Assembly: GCA_963722495.1 (NCBI GenBank)
Contig: CAVRND010000011.1
Span: 1-64,000, forward strand
Direction: 5' to 3'
Length of the DNA: 64,000 nucleotides
DNA from: Hyphomicrobium_A sp963722495
GTDB lineage: Bacteria > Pseudomonadota > Alphaproteobacteria > Rhizobiales > Hyphomicrobiaceae
Numbering within the stretch: the stretch's first letter is position 1; every line of letters starts with the position of its first letter. The notes under the pieces were generated by a model. The model saw only the letters and a program-made list of their open reading frames with translations, made no database searches and was not told the DNA's origin. Position numbers and translations under genes: made by a program. Shown here one piece after another: positions 9,197 to 17,409 of the stretch.

Positions 9197-10120
9197 ATGA
9201 GGAAGCTCACCACCGTTGCCCTCGCGGCAGCCACATCGTCAGTCCTGCTGCTCGGCGCCCCCGCCATCGCGGGTGGTCCGGACGATCCCGTCGGAGGCGA
9301 GACCCAGCTCGGCACCACCGCTGGGATCAAGTACGTCTCCGAGACGCTGGATGTCGGCAGCAGTGGGCACTTCGGCGCTCCCTACGAAGCAGCATGGATC
9401 GCCTGCGGCTCCCACACGTCGCCGTGGAAGCCCACGTCAGGCGGCGCCCGGATCAAGGGCAGCCAGACCGACAACTATCTCGCCGCGCACCGCCCGATGG
9501 ACCTCGACAACCCGTTCGAGCAGCCCGACAACGAGACGACGGACGACTGGTGGGACACCACCGTCCACTCGATCCTCGGCCGGTCCTTGACCGGCTACGC
9601 CGTCTGCACCCAACGCGCACTGCGCTACGTCCTCACAGACACCCCCGGTGCGACGTCGAGCGAGCGCACCGGCTCGACATCGTGCCCGGGCAATCGCCGA
9701 CTCGTCGGTGGAGGCTCCTTCATCGCGACGACAGGCAGCTTCATCAACTCCAGCTACCCCGGTCGCGGCAACACCTGGCAGGCCCGCATCTTCGACACGG
9801 TCGGCGGTGCCGGCGGGATGCAGACCTACGCGGTCTGCCGCAACGCCGGCGGCGTCAAGGTGTACACCGCCCGCAGCCGGCCCATCGCAGCCGGAGCGGT
9901 CCGCGCCGTGACCGTGAAGTGCCCCGGCGCACGGCACGTCATCGGTGGCGGAGGCCGGATCAGTGGCGCCATCGCCAAGGCGCACCTCGCCGCCAGCCAG
10001 CCGATCGACTCCAAGGACGCCCGGTCGGTTCCCGACGACGGCTGGCGGGTCATCGTCTCCAACGACACCGGCGGACCCAAGCGGGCGACGGCGTACGCGA
10101 TCTGCGTCCGGAGGGGCTGA
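9197..10120 (+). CDS. Secreted protein of three related Cys/Gly-rich units
   Basis: A 307-residue protein with a signal peptide (VALAAATSSVLLLGAPAIAG). I do not recognise a named family. The mature chain looks like three related units of about 75-95 residues. Each starts with a Cys and a glycine cluster (ACGSHTSPWKPTSGGARI; CPGNRRLVGGGSFI; CPGARHVIGGGGRI) and ends with a repeated motif (GYAVCTQ near residue 135; TYAVCRN near 210; AYAICVR near 302). A disulfide linking the two cysteines in each unit is plausible. No membrane anchor or cell-wall sorting signal is seen. It lies between the HNH endonuclease and a secreted metalloprotease. Confidence 0.7.
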   Translation: MRKLTTVALAAATSSVLLLGAPAIAGGPDDPVGGETQLGTTAGIKYVSETLDVGSSGHFGAPYEAAWIACGSHTSPWKPTSGGARIKGSQTDNYLAAHRPMDLDNPFEQPDNETTDDWWDTTVHSILGRSLTGYAVCTQRALRYVLTDTPGATSSERTGSTSCPGNRRLVGGGSFIATTGSFINSSYPGRGNTWQARIFDTVGGAGGMQTYAVCRNAGGVKVYTARSRPIAAGAVRAVTVKCPGARHVIGGGGRISGAIAKAHLAASQPIDSKDARSVPDDGWRVIVSNDTGGPKRATAYAICVRRG

Positions 10121-10246
10121 CCGTCGGTAGCGGGAGTGGAGCAGACCGTAGTGCGAAGGGCCCGACTGTTGCCTTCGTCCACCGCTGGGAGCATGCTCTG
10201 TCTCAGTTCGGCGACCTTGCGCCCCCCAATGACGGGAGACAACTGC

Positions 10247-11257
10247 ATGACGCGTTCCAACCTGGTACCTCGCACGTCACGACGTCGGTGGATGGCACTC
10301 GTGCCTACTGCCGTCGCCGCCACCGCACTCTTGACCACCGGCATGGGAGCTCCGGCCAGCGCCTCGCATCCCAGTGCCGACAGCAACGCGGCAGCGTGCG
10401 TCGGCGGTGCCGATGCTCGCGTCAAGCACAACGCACACGCCAGCGACCCCAACGCGGTCAGCAAGAAGGAGGCCCGGAAGGCCCAGCGCAAGCTGCTCAA
10501 GCGCCTCGACCGGCTCGGCTACCACAACAAGAAGTCGATCGCGAAGAAGCACAAGACGATCGAGATCCCGGTCCGCTTCCACGTCATCCTCAAGGACGGC
10601 GGCGGAGGTGGAGTGTCGACGGCACAGATCAAGCAGCAGATCCGGGTGATGAACCAGGGCTTCGCCGGCAAGACCGCCGGAGTCGCGGCCAAGACGCCCT
10701 TCCACTTCTTCCTCAAGAGGGTGGACCGGACGAAGAACACCGACTGGTTCAACTGGGCCGACCCGGACGTGGACCCGGCCGACAACGCCGAGGCCAAGGC
10801 AGCCCTGGGCAAGAACACCCAGACTGACCTGAACTTCTACGTCGCCAACCTCGAGGACGGCCTGCTCGGCTACGCGACGTTCCCGTCGGACTACGACTAC
10901 GCCAACTCCGGAGTCGTCGTCCACAGCGAGAGCCTCCCCGGCGGTGACTTCGCGCCGTACAACGAAGGCGACACCGCTACCCACGAGGTCGGCCACTGGC
11001 TCGGTCTCTACCACACCTTCCAGGACGGCTGCACGCCTCCGGGCGACTTCGTCAAGGACACCCCGGCGCAGCTCGACGATGTCAACATCTTCGGCTGCAA
11101 CGAGGCTGACGACACCTGCAGCGCACCCGGCAAGGACCCGGTCCACAACTTCATGAGCTACGGCGACGACCCCTGTCTCGACCAGTTCACGAAGGGCCAG
11201 TCCAACCGGATGAAGTCCGCCTGGCTCGCCTGGAGGGACCCATCCCTCTTCTCCTAG
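10247..11257 (+). CDS. Secreted M43 (pappalysin/cytophagalysin-type) zinc metalloprotease
   Basis: The ATG at 10247 gives 336 residues with a signal peptide ending near GAPASA. A basic pro-segment (KKEARKAQRKLLKRLD) precedes the catalytic domain (IEIPVRFHVILKDG). The metzincin zinc site HEVGHWLGLYH begins at about residue 246, with its three His ligands and catalytic Glu, and the Met-turn is NFMSYGDDPC. The cysteine pattern (DGCTPPGD, FGCNEADDTC) is as in bacterial M43 proteases. It should be secreted and activated by loss of the pro-segment. A strong hairpin follows the stop. Full length. Confidence 0.88.
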   Translation: MTRSNLVPRTSRRRWMALVPTAVAATALLTTGMGAPASASHPSADSNAAACVGGADARVKHNAHASDPNAVSKKEARKAQRKLLKRLDRLGYHNKKSIAKKHKTIEIPVRFHVILKDGGGGGVSTAQIKQQIRVMNQGFAGKTAGVAAKTPFHFFLKRVDRTKNTDWFNWADPDVDPADNAEAKAALGKNTQTDLNFYVANLEDGLLGYATFPSDYDYANSGVVVHSESLPGGDFAPYNEGDTATHEVGHWLGLYHTFQDGCTPPGDFVKDTPAQLDDVNIFGCNEADDTCSAPGKDPVHNFMSYGDDPCLDQFTKGQSNRMKSAWLAWRDPSLFS

Positions 11258-11273
11258 AGGTTCGCTAACGTCC

Positions 11274-11309
11274 GGCCCCTGCTCGATCCTTACCGATCGG
11301 GCAGGGGCC
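11274..11309 (+). terminator. Hairpin after the metalloprotease
   Basis: GGCCCCTGC (11274-11282) pairs perfectly with GCAGGGGCC (11301-11309), 16 bases after the M43 stop codon. No T tract follows, but the position suits termination. Confidence 0.6.
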
Positions 11310-11334
11310 GACGTCCGTCAAGGAGGTACGACTG

Positions 11335-11460
11335 ATGACAGCCGCCGACGAACTGCGCCGACTGCTCAACGGATACCAGTCGCGGCCATTGCCGGCTGAC
11401 GAGTTCATGGCCTGGCTCGCGGCATGGGAACCGCTTGGATCTCACGCTTCCGCCGCTTAG
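11335..11460 (+). CDS. Small ORF with strong ribosome binding site
   Basis: A 41-codon frame starts at the ATG at 11335, preceded by a near-perfect Shine-Dalgarno AAGGAGGT. The product starts MTAADELRRLLNGYQSRP and ends EPLGSHASAA. It has no signal peptide or membrane helix. I do not recognise it. It may be a real small protein, or the N-terminus of a longer gene cut by the nearby junction, since the actinobacterial character of the sequence fades just after it. Confidence 0.4.
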   Translation: MTAADELRRLLNGYQSRPLPADEFMAWLAAWEPLGSHASAA

Positions 11461-11806
11461 CTGAAACCGCTGTTTCGCCCAAAAGCGTGCCCTAGCGAGC
11501 TGACCCAACTAAAGGGCGGCACAGGCGTTCATCGCGAGTCCAGAAGTTAGAAGTCGCGACGCCAAATCCGCGAAAGCTGCAAGGAACCAGGAGCGTAAGG
11601 CCGCGTTAGGATGCGTTGCAGTTGCTCCCGCGAGAGGAACCAATGGATCACAGATCTTCCAGGGAGACCCCAGCTTCTTCCTCGGCCGGCACCGACGTAT
11701 CGACGGAGTTGACCGCCCTGCGTGCAGATGTAGTGGGCCTCGCAGAAGTCAGTTAAACGATGGGTGGGAGAAGCCCCGGACCTCGCGATCGACGGTCTTG
11801 AGGGCG

Positions 11807-11938
11807 TTGCCGGTGATCGGCTCGGTGTCGGCACCCTCCGCCGTACAAATCCGTCCCGACGGCTATGTCGCCTGGGTCGGGCAGGGGACGAATGAGGGAC
11901 TTGTCGAAGCTCTCACCACTTGGTTCGGACCGCGGTAG
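11807..11938 (+). pseudogene. C-terminal remnant of an FAD-dependent monooxygenase
   Basis: Read to the TAG at 11936-11938, the frame ends IRPDGYVAWVGQGTNEGL and then VEALTTWFGPR. This closely matches the extreme C-terminus (thioredoxin-like domain) of PheA/TfdB-type aromatic hydroxylases and rifampicin monooxygenase-like proteins, which end in RPDGYVAW and a Trp-Phe-Gly-Pro tail. Upstream in the same frame the match fades and stops occur, and no FAD-binding part is present. The catalytic part is missing or on another contig. It marks the edge of a lost gene in the junction zone. Confidence 0.5.
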
Positions 11939-12431
11939 TCTGCGCTGGCCTCGCCGTCATCGGATCGTCATCGAGTAGACTGGCAACGACACCGCCGGTC
12001 GAGCCGACTTTGGCCCGCCGCGCGCTCGGCCGAGTAGATGAGGCCATTACCCCGGCTACACGACTTCCGAAGCCCTGCGCCGAACTGACTTGCGACATTC
12101 AACCTTGAGCAGTCACATCGTCAGCTTCGGGTCATCGGAGCGGACCTCGCTGCGGTCTAGTACGACGTCCGGTGTGAACTCAACACCGGAAGTCATCTAC
12201 TCAATGGCTCCTGCCGACCGCGGCTGTGTGTAACGGAGCGCAGGCGTTGTAGTGAATTGACCGGTTAATTCGCTACGTCATTCTGTTTCCGATGCCTGAT
12301 CGCTTGGGACCTTGGTTGGCTGTTTCTTGGCTGCGGTTTTCTGTTCGCTGGTGCATTCATTGGCATTAGCGATGCATTCAGATCCGCTGCGTGACATTGA
12401 AAAACACTTCAAAATCATAAGTTTCGGGTCT

Positions 12432-12475
12432 TTCGTAATGACGGGTCGGGGGTTCGATTCCCTCTTGCGGCACCA
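12432..12475 (+). tRNA. 3' half of tRNA-Thr (CGT), possible attachment site
   Basis: From the anticodon loop onward (TTCGTAA, anticodon CGT, then TGACG) the sequence follows a proteobacterial tRNA-Thr. The T-arm GGGGG-TTCGATT-CCCTC, acceptor TTGCGGC, discriminator A and encoded CCA are all present. The 5' half (acceptor GCCGCAA, D-arm and 5' anticodon stem) is missing: the preceding bases TCGGGTCT do not complete the stems. A tRNA cut at its anticodon loop is what tyrosine integrases leave as an att duplicate; a misjoin could give the same picture. Confidence 0.7.
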
Positions 12476-12705
12476 TATTTTTCAAGTGATTAGCGGATTT
12501 TCTTAGCACGGCGCGCAGTCTGTGCCTCGAAAGCTTTCGGCTGGGCACACGAGATGCAATTGGTGTCCTTAGGGCTCAGCGGCCTGACGTGGCTTTATCG
12601 AGACACCGGGCGGAATGGGTTATGGCGATGACCTCTGCGGGCTCTGATCACGCGGATCATTGCCCGCATCGAGTGACGGCCTACCGGTATTTTGTCCAAG
12701 TTGCC

Positions 12706-12916
12706 CTAGTCGTCTTTCTTGGAGACCAAGACAAGCCCCACAACGCCGACAAGGGCCAAAGCGATGAATAGCAATCGGTTGGAGCTTCCTTGACCGCTGG
12801 GCGCCTCCACAACAATCGCGGGTGGTCTCGGGACGTACGCTGACAATCAGATGCGAGGCCAACAAACTCAAACCGGCGAGTGCGAATATCCCGGCGTACA
12901 ACACAATGGTCCGCAT
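12706..12916 (-). CDS. Small two-helix membrane protein, one frame shift
   Basis: The minus-strand ATG at 12916 follows a GGGAGAAG ribosome site and opens MRTIVLYAGIFALAGLSLLA, a membrane helix. After the Ser-Val near 12840 the frame must shift by one base; the other frame then reads VPRPPAIVVEAPSGQGSSN, a second helix (LLFIALALVGVVGLVLV), and SKKDD before the TAG at 12706. The rejoined product is about 69 residues: two helices joined by a Pro-rich periplasmic link. The family is unknown. The single shift looks like a sequencing error. Confidence 0.5.
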
Positions 12917-13269
12917 ACACTTCTCCCGTGCCCAGTCCGATTGTAGGCCGGGCGAATAAACACTGTCCACGGCTGAACCTTGTCATCGCCGCTCGCGCGC
13001 ATCCTCGATCATGGGCGCCTTCAGAAGTTCCATGATCCGCACCACTTCAACGGGCTTGATGCTGGGACGGCGCCTGCACCGCATTCGCCAAGTGCTCGGC
13101 GGTAGGCCACGTTACGCTCGGTCTCGTAAATCTCTTCGCCGCACTGTGGCCGAGCGTGTGTGAGCCCTGTGCTTTCGTCACCCGATAGCTGACCATTGAG
13201 AGGATCGGCACAACCGACTAGACTACGGACATCGAGCAATCGGGCCGGGTACGAGGCAAGGAGGCAGCG

Positions 13270-13374
13270 ATGGCAGAAGACTTTGACAATGGAACCGCCC
13301 TCCAAGTGGCGGCGATAATTGGGGCAAGCGTCTTCTTGTTGGGATTGTTGGGCGCCTTCTCCAAATTCCTCTAG
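13270..13374 (+). CDS. 34-residue single-pass membrane protein
   Basis: The ATG at 13270 has an AAGGAGG site 7-9 bases upstream. The product starts MAEDFDNGTALQVAAIIGAS and continues with a hydrophobic helix FLLGLLGAF before KFL. It is acidic at the N-terminus, with one transmembrane segment. Such short helices often accompany respiratory oxidases, and a cytochrome oxidase operon begins 1.3 kb downstream, but no direct link can be shown. The strong ribosome site and clear helix favour a real gene. Confidence 0.55.
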   Translation: MAEDFDNGTALQVAAIIGASVFLLGLLGAFSKFL

Positions 13375-13774
13375 CCGCAGTTCAGGGCCATCGATTTTGC
13401 AGCGCGGTGCGGAGCAGCGCGCCGGGCGGCTTGCGATCTAACCTCCGCTTAAGTTGCGCCGCGCGAGGCGACGTTGAAACCTTTCCGCGTCAGCGAGTGA
13501 GCGCGTGCGGTTGCGCATCTTGAGGATGTCACGCTCGAAGTTGCGCAACGATCAACGCCGCGATCAGGGCATGAGAAGCCGACGCGTTCGCCAAATTCGG
13601 CATCGAGGTAGTGCAGTCGAGCGCCTCAGCCGGAGCTTGGCAGATGACAGCTTCAGTCCCAGTTGGTATAGTTAAGCTTGCCTGTTGCGCCTCACATGAT
13701 TGTGGGCCCGTCAGAGCGCCCAGAGTCACCGGTGAGGTGCGACCGCTCGCAGGAGCGATCTGGGAGGCGCGCGC
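13375..13774. other. Gene-free stretch before the DUF2189 gene
   Basis: About 400 bases with no convincing coding frame or recognisable element. Likely holds the promoter of the downstream DUF2189 gene, but I see no clear -35/-10 pair. Confidence 0.4.
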
Positions 13775-14554
13775 ATGATCGTCGCTAACCCCGCCGCTAA
13801 CGCAGTTGATCGGCTGATTGTCGTCCACACCATTGGTGCTGCGGACTTGCGAGACGCTTTGACCAAAGGATGGGCCGACTTTCAGGCGATGCCGACCTTC
13901 CCTTTGTTTCTCGCCATTCTATACCCGATTATCGGCCTCATTTTATTTAGCGTCGTCTTCAAATCCAATTTGCTGCAGTTGGTCTTCCCGCTCACAGCCG
14001 GATTCAGCCTCATCGGACCTTTTGCGGCCGTAGGCTTGTATGAGCTGAGCCGCCTTCGCGAGCAGGGGTTAGGCGGCGAGGCGATGAAGCTGCACCGCGC
14101 CCCGTCGCTGCACGCCATCCTGACGCTCGGCATCGTGCTCATGGTGATCTTCTTCATCTGGTTGGGCACAGCGCAGGTCATCTACCATCTTATTTTCGGC
14201 AGCGCGGTGCCCGTCTCGATTGCGGATTTCGCCCATCAGGTGTTCGCGACACCGGCCGGCTGGACGCTCATCATCGTTGGCTGCGGTGTCGGCTTTCTTT
14301 TTGCGTTGGTGGTGCTGACCATCAGCGTCGTGTCCTTCCCGATGCTTTTGGACAAGGACGTCGACGCAGCGACGGCAGTCTTGACGTCGGTACGATCTGT
14401 CCTTGCGAACCCGATGACGATGGCTACGTGGGGGCTCATCGTCGCCGGCGGTCTGGTGCTCGGCTCACTACCGTGCCTCGTCGGCCTCGCAATCGTTCTG
14501 CCTGTGCTGGGTCATTCCACCTGGCATTTGTACCGCAAGGTCGTGGAATGTTGA
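13775..14554 (+). CDS. DUF2189 domain integral membrane protein
   Basis: A 259-residue protein with about six membrane helices. It carries the family signatures: RDALTKGWADFQAMPTFPLF near the start, PLTAGFSLIGPFAAVGLYEL, then SRLREQG, and the closing HSTWHLYRKVV. DUF2189 proteins are frequent in alpha- and betaproteobacteria near respiratory genes; their function is not established. It lies about 140 bases upstream of the cytochrome oxidase subunit II gene and in the same direction. A second member (20210-21148) sits at the other end of the oxidase locus on the opposite strand, with closely similar sequence blocks. Confidence 0.85.
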   Translation: MIVANPAANAVDRLIVVHTIGAADLRDALTKGWADFQAMPTFPLFLAILYPIIGLILFSVVFKSNLLQLVFPLTAGFSLIGPFAAVGLYELSRLREQGLGGEAMKLHRAPSLHAILTLGIVLMVIFFIWLGTAQVIYHLIFGSAVPVSIADFAHQVFATPAGWTLIIVGCGVGFLFALVVLTISVVSFPMLLDKDVDAATAVLTSVRSVLANPMTMATWGLIVAGGLVLGSLPCLVGLAIVLPVLGHSTWHLYRKVVEC

Positions 14555-14694
14555 TTGGTGTCTGATCGTCGAGCAATTGCGACGGTCATACGTTGGCGAA
14601 TTAGCGTCAATTCTAGGAATGGGTTCGTGACAAGAAAATAGAACTCCACTGAACCCATGCCTGGGACCCTGCAGGGCCCAAGGAGGAAGTGGAA

Positions 14695-15555
14695 ATGCCT
14701 GTAGCTCTCATCCTGGTCCTGCTGGCCGTGGGCTCAGTGCTGTTTCATGTGATGAGCCCATGGTGGTTTTCCCCCCTTGCCTCGAACTGGGGCTACATGG
14801 ATTCGACGATCGTCATCACGTTCTGGATCACCGGCGTGGTGTACGTCGCCATTCTCTTGTTCATGGCCTACTGCGTGCTCCGCTTCCGTCACCGCGAAGG
14901 TGTAAGGGCGGCCTACAATCCCGAAAACAAGAAGCTGGAGTGGTGGCTCACGGTCGTCACCGCCGTAGGCGTGGCGGCCATGTTGGCGCCTGGCCTGGTC
15001 GTGTGGAACGATTTCATTACGGTCCCGAAAGACGCGACCACCATCGAGGTCCTTGGTCAGCAGTGGATGTGGAACTATCGCCTGCCCGGGAAGGACGGCG
15101 TCCTAGGCACGGCCGATACGAAGACGGTCAGCGCCGAGAATCCACTTGGGCTAATGCAGAATGATCGTCATGGCGACGACGACATCGTGATCGTGGGTGA
15201 CGCATTGCACCTGCCGATCGGTAAGCCAGTCAAGCTCTCGCTCCGATCCATAGATGTGCTGCACGACTTCTTCGTCCCGCAGTTCCGAGCCAAAATGGAC
15301 GGCGTGCCGGGAATGACCACCTATTTCTGGTTCACCCCCACCAAAGCCGGAACGTATGAGGCCATGTGCGCCGAGCTGTGCGGCACCGGGCACTACACCA
15401 TGCGTGGCAGTGTCGTGGTGGAGGAAGAGGCCGCCTATCAGGAATGGCTGAAAAAGCAGCCGACGTTCAAGCAAGTGGCTGACCGGGCCGCGAAGCAGCG
15501 CGGCCCAAAATCAGATTTGGCCTTGGGAGAGAAGATGCCGGCTTTCACGAAATGA
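14695..15555 (+). CDS. coxB: Cytochrome c oxidase subunit II
   Basis: 286 residues from the ATG at 14695, which lies 7 bases after AGGAGGA; a GTG two codons earlier is less well placed. Two N-terminal helices anchor the periplasmic cupredoxin domain. The CuA ligands are visible: His in DVLHDFFVPQF, and the CAELCGTGHYTM motif (C225, C229, H233, M236). The Trp-rich electron-entry segment is QQWMWNY. CuA takes electrons from cytochrome c and passes them to haem a in subunit I. It heads the operon II-I-III-III-IV. No fused cytochrome c domain is present, so this is an aa3-type rather than a caa3-type subunit. Confidence 0.93.
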   Translation: MPVALILVLLAVGSVLFHVMSPWWFSPLASNWGYMDSTIVITFWITGVVYVAILLFMAYCVLRFRHREGVRAAYNPENKKLEWWLTVVTAVGVAAMLAPGLVVWNDFITVPKDATTIEVLGQQWMWNYRLPGKDGVLGTADTKTVSAENPLGLMQNDRHGDDDIVIVGDALHLPIGKPVKLSLRSIDVLHDFFVPQFRAKMDGVPGMTTYFWFTPTKAGTYEAMCAELCGTGHYTMRGSVVVEEEAAYQEWLKKQPTFKQVADRAAKQRGPKSDLALGEKMPAFTK

Positions 15556-15609
15556 GGAGCCACGACCGCATGCAATAGCTCGTGGCCAGAGTAGGCGAGG
15601 AGTATTTCG

Positions 15610-17409
15610 ATGACCGATATCGCGCCGGGCGCAATCGACTTCGTTCCACCTGCAGAAGTCGGAGAGGCCGAACTTTATCATCCGAAGAGCTGGTTGACGA
15701 AGTATGTCTTCAGCCAGGACGCGAAAGTCATCGCCATACAGTACTCCTTTACGGCTCTCGGCATCGGGCTGGTAGCGCTGGTGTTGTCGTGGGTGATGCG
15801 GCTGCAATTGGGTTTCCCGCACGTATTCCAGCTGATCGATCCCAACGACTACTACCAGTTCATCACCATGCACGGGATGATCATGGTGATCTACCTTCTC
15901 ACCGCACTGTTCCTCGGCGGCTTCGGGAATTACCTGATCCCACTGATGGTGGGAGCCCGCGATATGGTGTTCCCCTACGTCAACATGCTCAGCTATTGGC
16001 TCTACCTGCTTGCCGTGCTGGTGCTGGTGAGCAGCTTCTTCGTGCCAGGTGGTCCAACGGGCGCCGGATGGACGCTGTATCCACCACAGTCGATTCTCTC
16101 CGGCACTCCGGGCTATGACTGGGGCATCATTTTCATGCTCGTCTCCCTGGCGATATTCATCGTCGGCTTCACCATGGGCGGGCTGAATTATGTAGTGACG
16201 GTCCTGCAGGGGCGCACGCGTGGAATGACGCTGATGCGTATGCCCCTTACGATCTGGGGCATCTTCATGGCGACGGTGCTCGCGCTGCTGGCTTTCCCCG
16301 CCCTCTTCGTCGGTGCAGTGATGATGCTGCTGGACCGTACGCTGGGTACCAGCTTCTTCATGCCGTCTATCGTCGAAATGGGCGGCCACCTGGAATATGG
16401 GGGAGGCAGCCCGATCCTGTTCCAGCACCTGTTCTGGTTCTTTGGTCACCCCGAGGTCTACATCGTAGCCCTGCCGGCCTTCGGGATCGTGTCGGACCTA
16501 ATCAGCTGTCACGCGCGCAAGAACATTTTCGGCTATCGCATGATGGTTTGGGCGCTGGTAGCCATCGGCGCACTCAGCTTCGTCGTGTGGGCACACCACA
16601 TGTATGTCAGCGGGATGAATCCCTACTTCGGGTTCTTCTTCGCCACGACAACTCTCATCATCGCGATCCCAACGGCCATCAAGGTCTACAACTGGATCCT
16701 AACTCTGTGGCACGGCGACATTCATCTTACGATTCCGATGCTGTTCGCCATCGCTTTCATCGTTACGTTCGTCAACGGGGGGATCACCGGGCTGTTCCTC
16801 GGCAATGCCGTGGTCGACGTTCCGCTTTCCGACACGATGTTCGTCGTTGCCCACTTCCACATGGTGATGGGCGTGGCGCCGATCTTCGTCATCTTCGGAG
16901 CGATATACCATTGGTATCCGCTGATAACTGGTCGGATGCTCAACGAAACGATGGGGAAGGTGCACTTCTGGGTTTCGTTCCTGGGGGCCTACGCGATCTT
17001 TTTCCCCATGCACTATCTCGGTTTTCTTGGCGTGCCGCGGCGGTATTTCGAGATGGGCGACGTGGCAATCTATCCGCCGTCCGCTGCGACCTTGAATGAA
17101 TTTATCACCGTTGCAGCGTTGACCGTTGGCGCCGCCCAAATCCTGTTCCTGTACAATCTGGTGTGGAGCTACTTCAAGGGCCAGCGCGCGGAGCGCAACC
17201 CCTGGCACGCAACCTCGCTCGAGTGGCAGACCGCTCAGTTGCCGCCGGGGCATGGCAACTTCGGCAAGGAGCTGCCGCTGGTCTATCGCTGGGCCTATGA
17301 CTACAGCGTGCCGGGTGTCGTTGAGGATTACATTCCGCAGAATCTTCCGCCCAACGAAATAAGGTACGTCGATCAGGTGTCGGGTGTGCACCAAGGAGCC
17401 GGGACGTGA
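15610..17409 (+). CDS. coxA: Cytochrome c oxidase subunit I
   Basis: 599 residues with twelve or so membrane helices and all haem and CuB ligands: MHGMIMVIYL (haem a His), WFFGHPEVYIVALPAFG (CuB His, cross-linked Tyr and the D-channel Glu), VWAHHMYVSGM (two CuB His), and VAHFHMVMG (haem a3 and haem a His). The GHPEVY form with Glu marks an A1-type proton-pumping oxidase. It reduces oxygen to water as the terminal step for electrons from the methanol dehydrogenase cytochromes. The stop overlaps the GTG of the next gene (GTGA at 17406-17409). Confidence 0.95.
   Translation: MTDIAPGAIDFVPPAEVGEAELYHPKSWLTKYVFSQDAKVIAIQYSFTALGIGLVALVLSWVMRLQLGFPHVFQLIDPNDYYQFITMHGMIMVIYLLTALFLGGFGNYLIPLMVGARDMVFPYVNMLSYWLYLLAVLVLVSSFFVPGGPTGAGWTLYPPQSILSGTPGYDWGIIFMLVSLAIFIVGFTMGGLNYVVTVLQGRTRGMTLMRMPLTIWGIFMATVLALLAFPALFVGAVMMLLDRTLGTSFFMPSIVEMGGHLEYGGGSPILFQHLFWFFGHPEVYIVALPAFGIVSDLISCHARKNIFGYRMMVWALVAIGALSFVVWAHHMYVSGMNPYFGFFFATTTLIIAIPTAIKVYNWILTLWHGDIHLTIPMLFAIAFIVTFVNGGITGLFLGNAVVDVPLSDTMFVVAHFHMVMGVAPIFVIFGAIYHWYPLITGRMLNETMGKVHFWVSFLGAYAIFFPMHYLGFLGVPRRYFEMGDVAIYPPSAATLNEFITVAALTVGAAQILFLYNLVWSYFKGQRAERNPWHATSLEWQTAQLPPGHGNFGKELPLVYRWAYDYSVPGVVEDYIPQNLPPNEIRYVDQVSGVHQGAGT

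Larger units (their letters stand above)
11461..12705. other. Junction zone without intact genes
   Basis: No complete gene is visible here. The stretch links the actinobacterial part to the methylotroph part. It contains a C-terminal monooxygenase fragment (to 11938) and a tRNA-Thr 3' half (12432-12475). Between about 12240 and 12430 the base composition is clearly more AT-rich than on either side. Short open frames occur but none has family resemblance or a convincing start. Confidence 0.6.

Noticed and set aside
11547..11834. A 95-codon minus-strand frame in the junction zone
   Set aside because: No family features, and overlaps the monooxygenase remnant on the other strand.
12990..13305. 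Possible minus-strand protein remnant ending VEVVRIMELLKAPMIEDARE
   Set aside because: The tail faintly recalls Gfo/Idh/MocA C-termini, but no Rossmann part is present and frames change; too weak to annotate.
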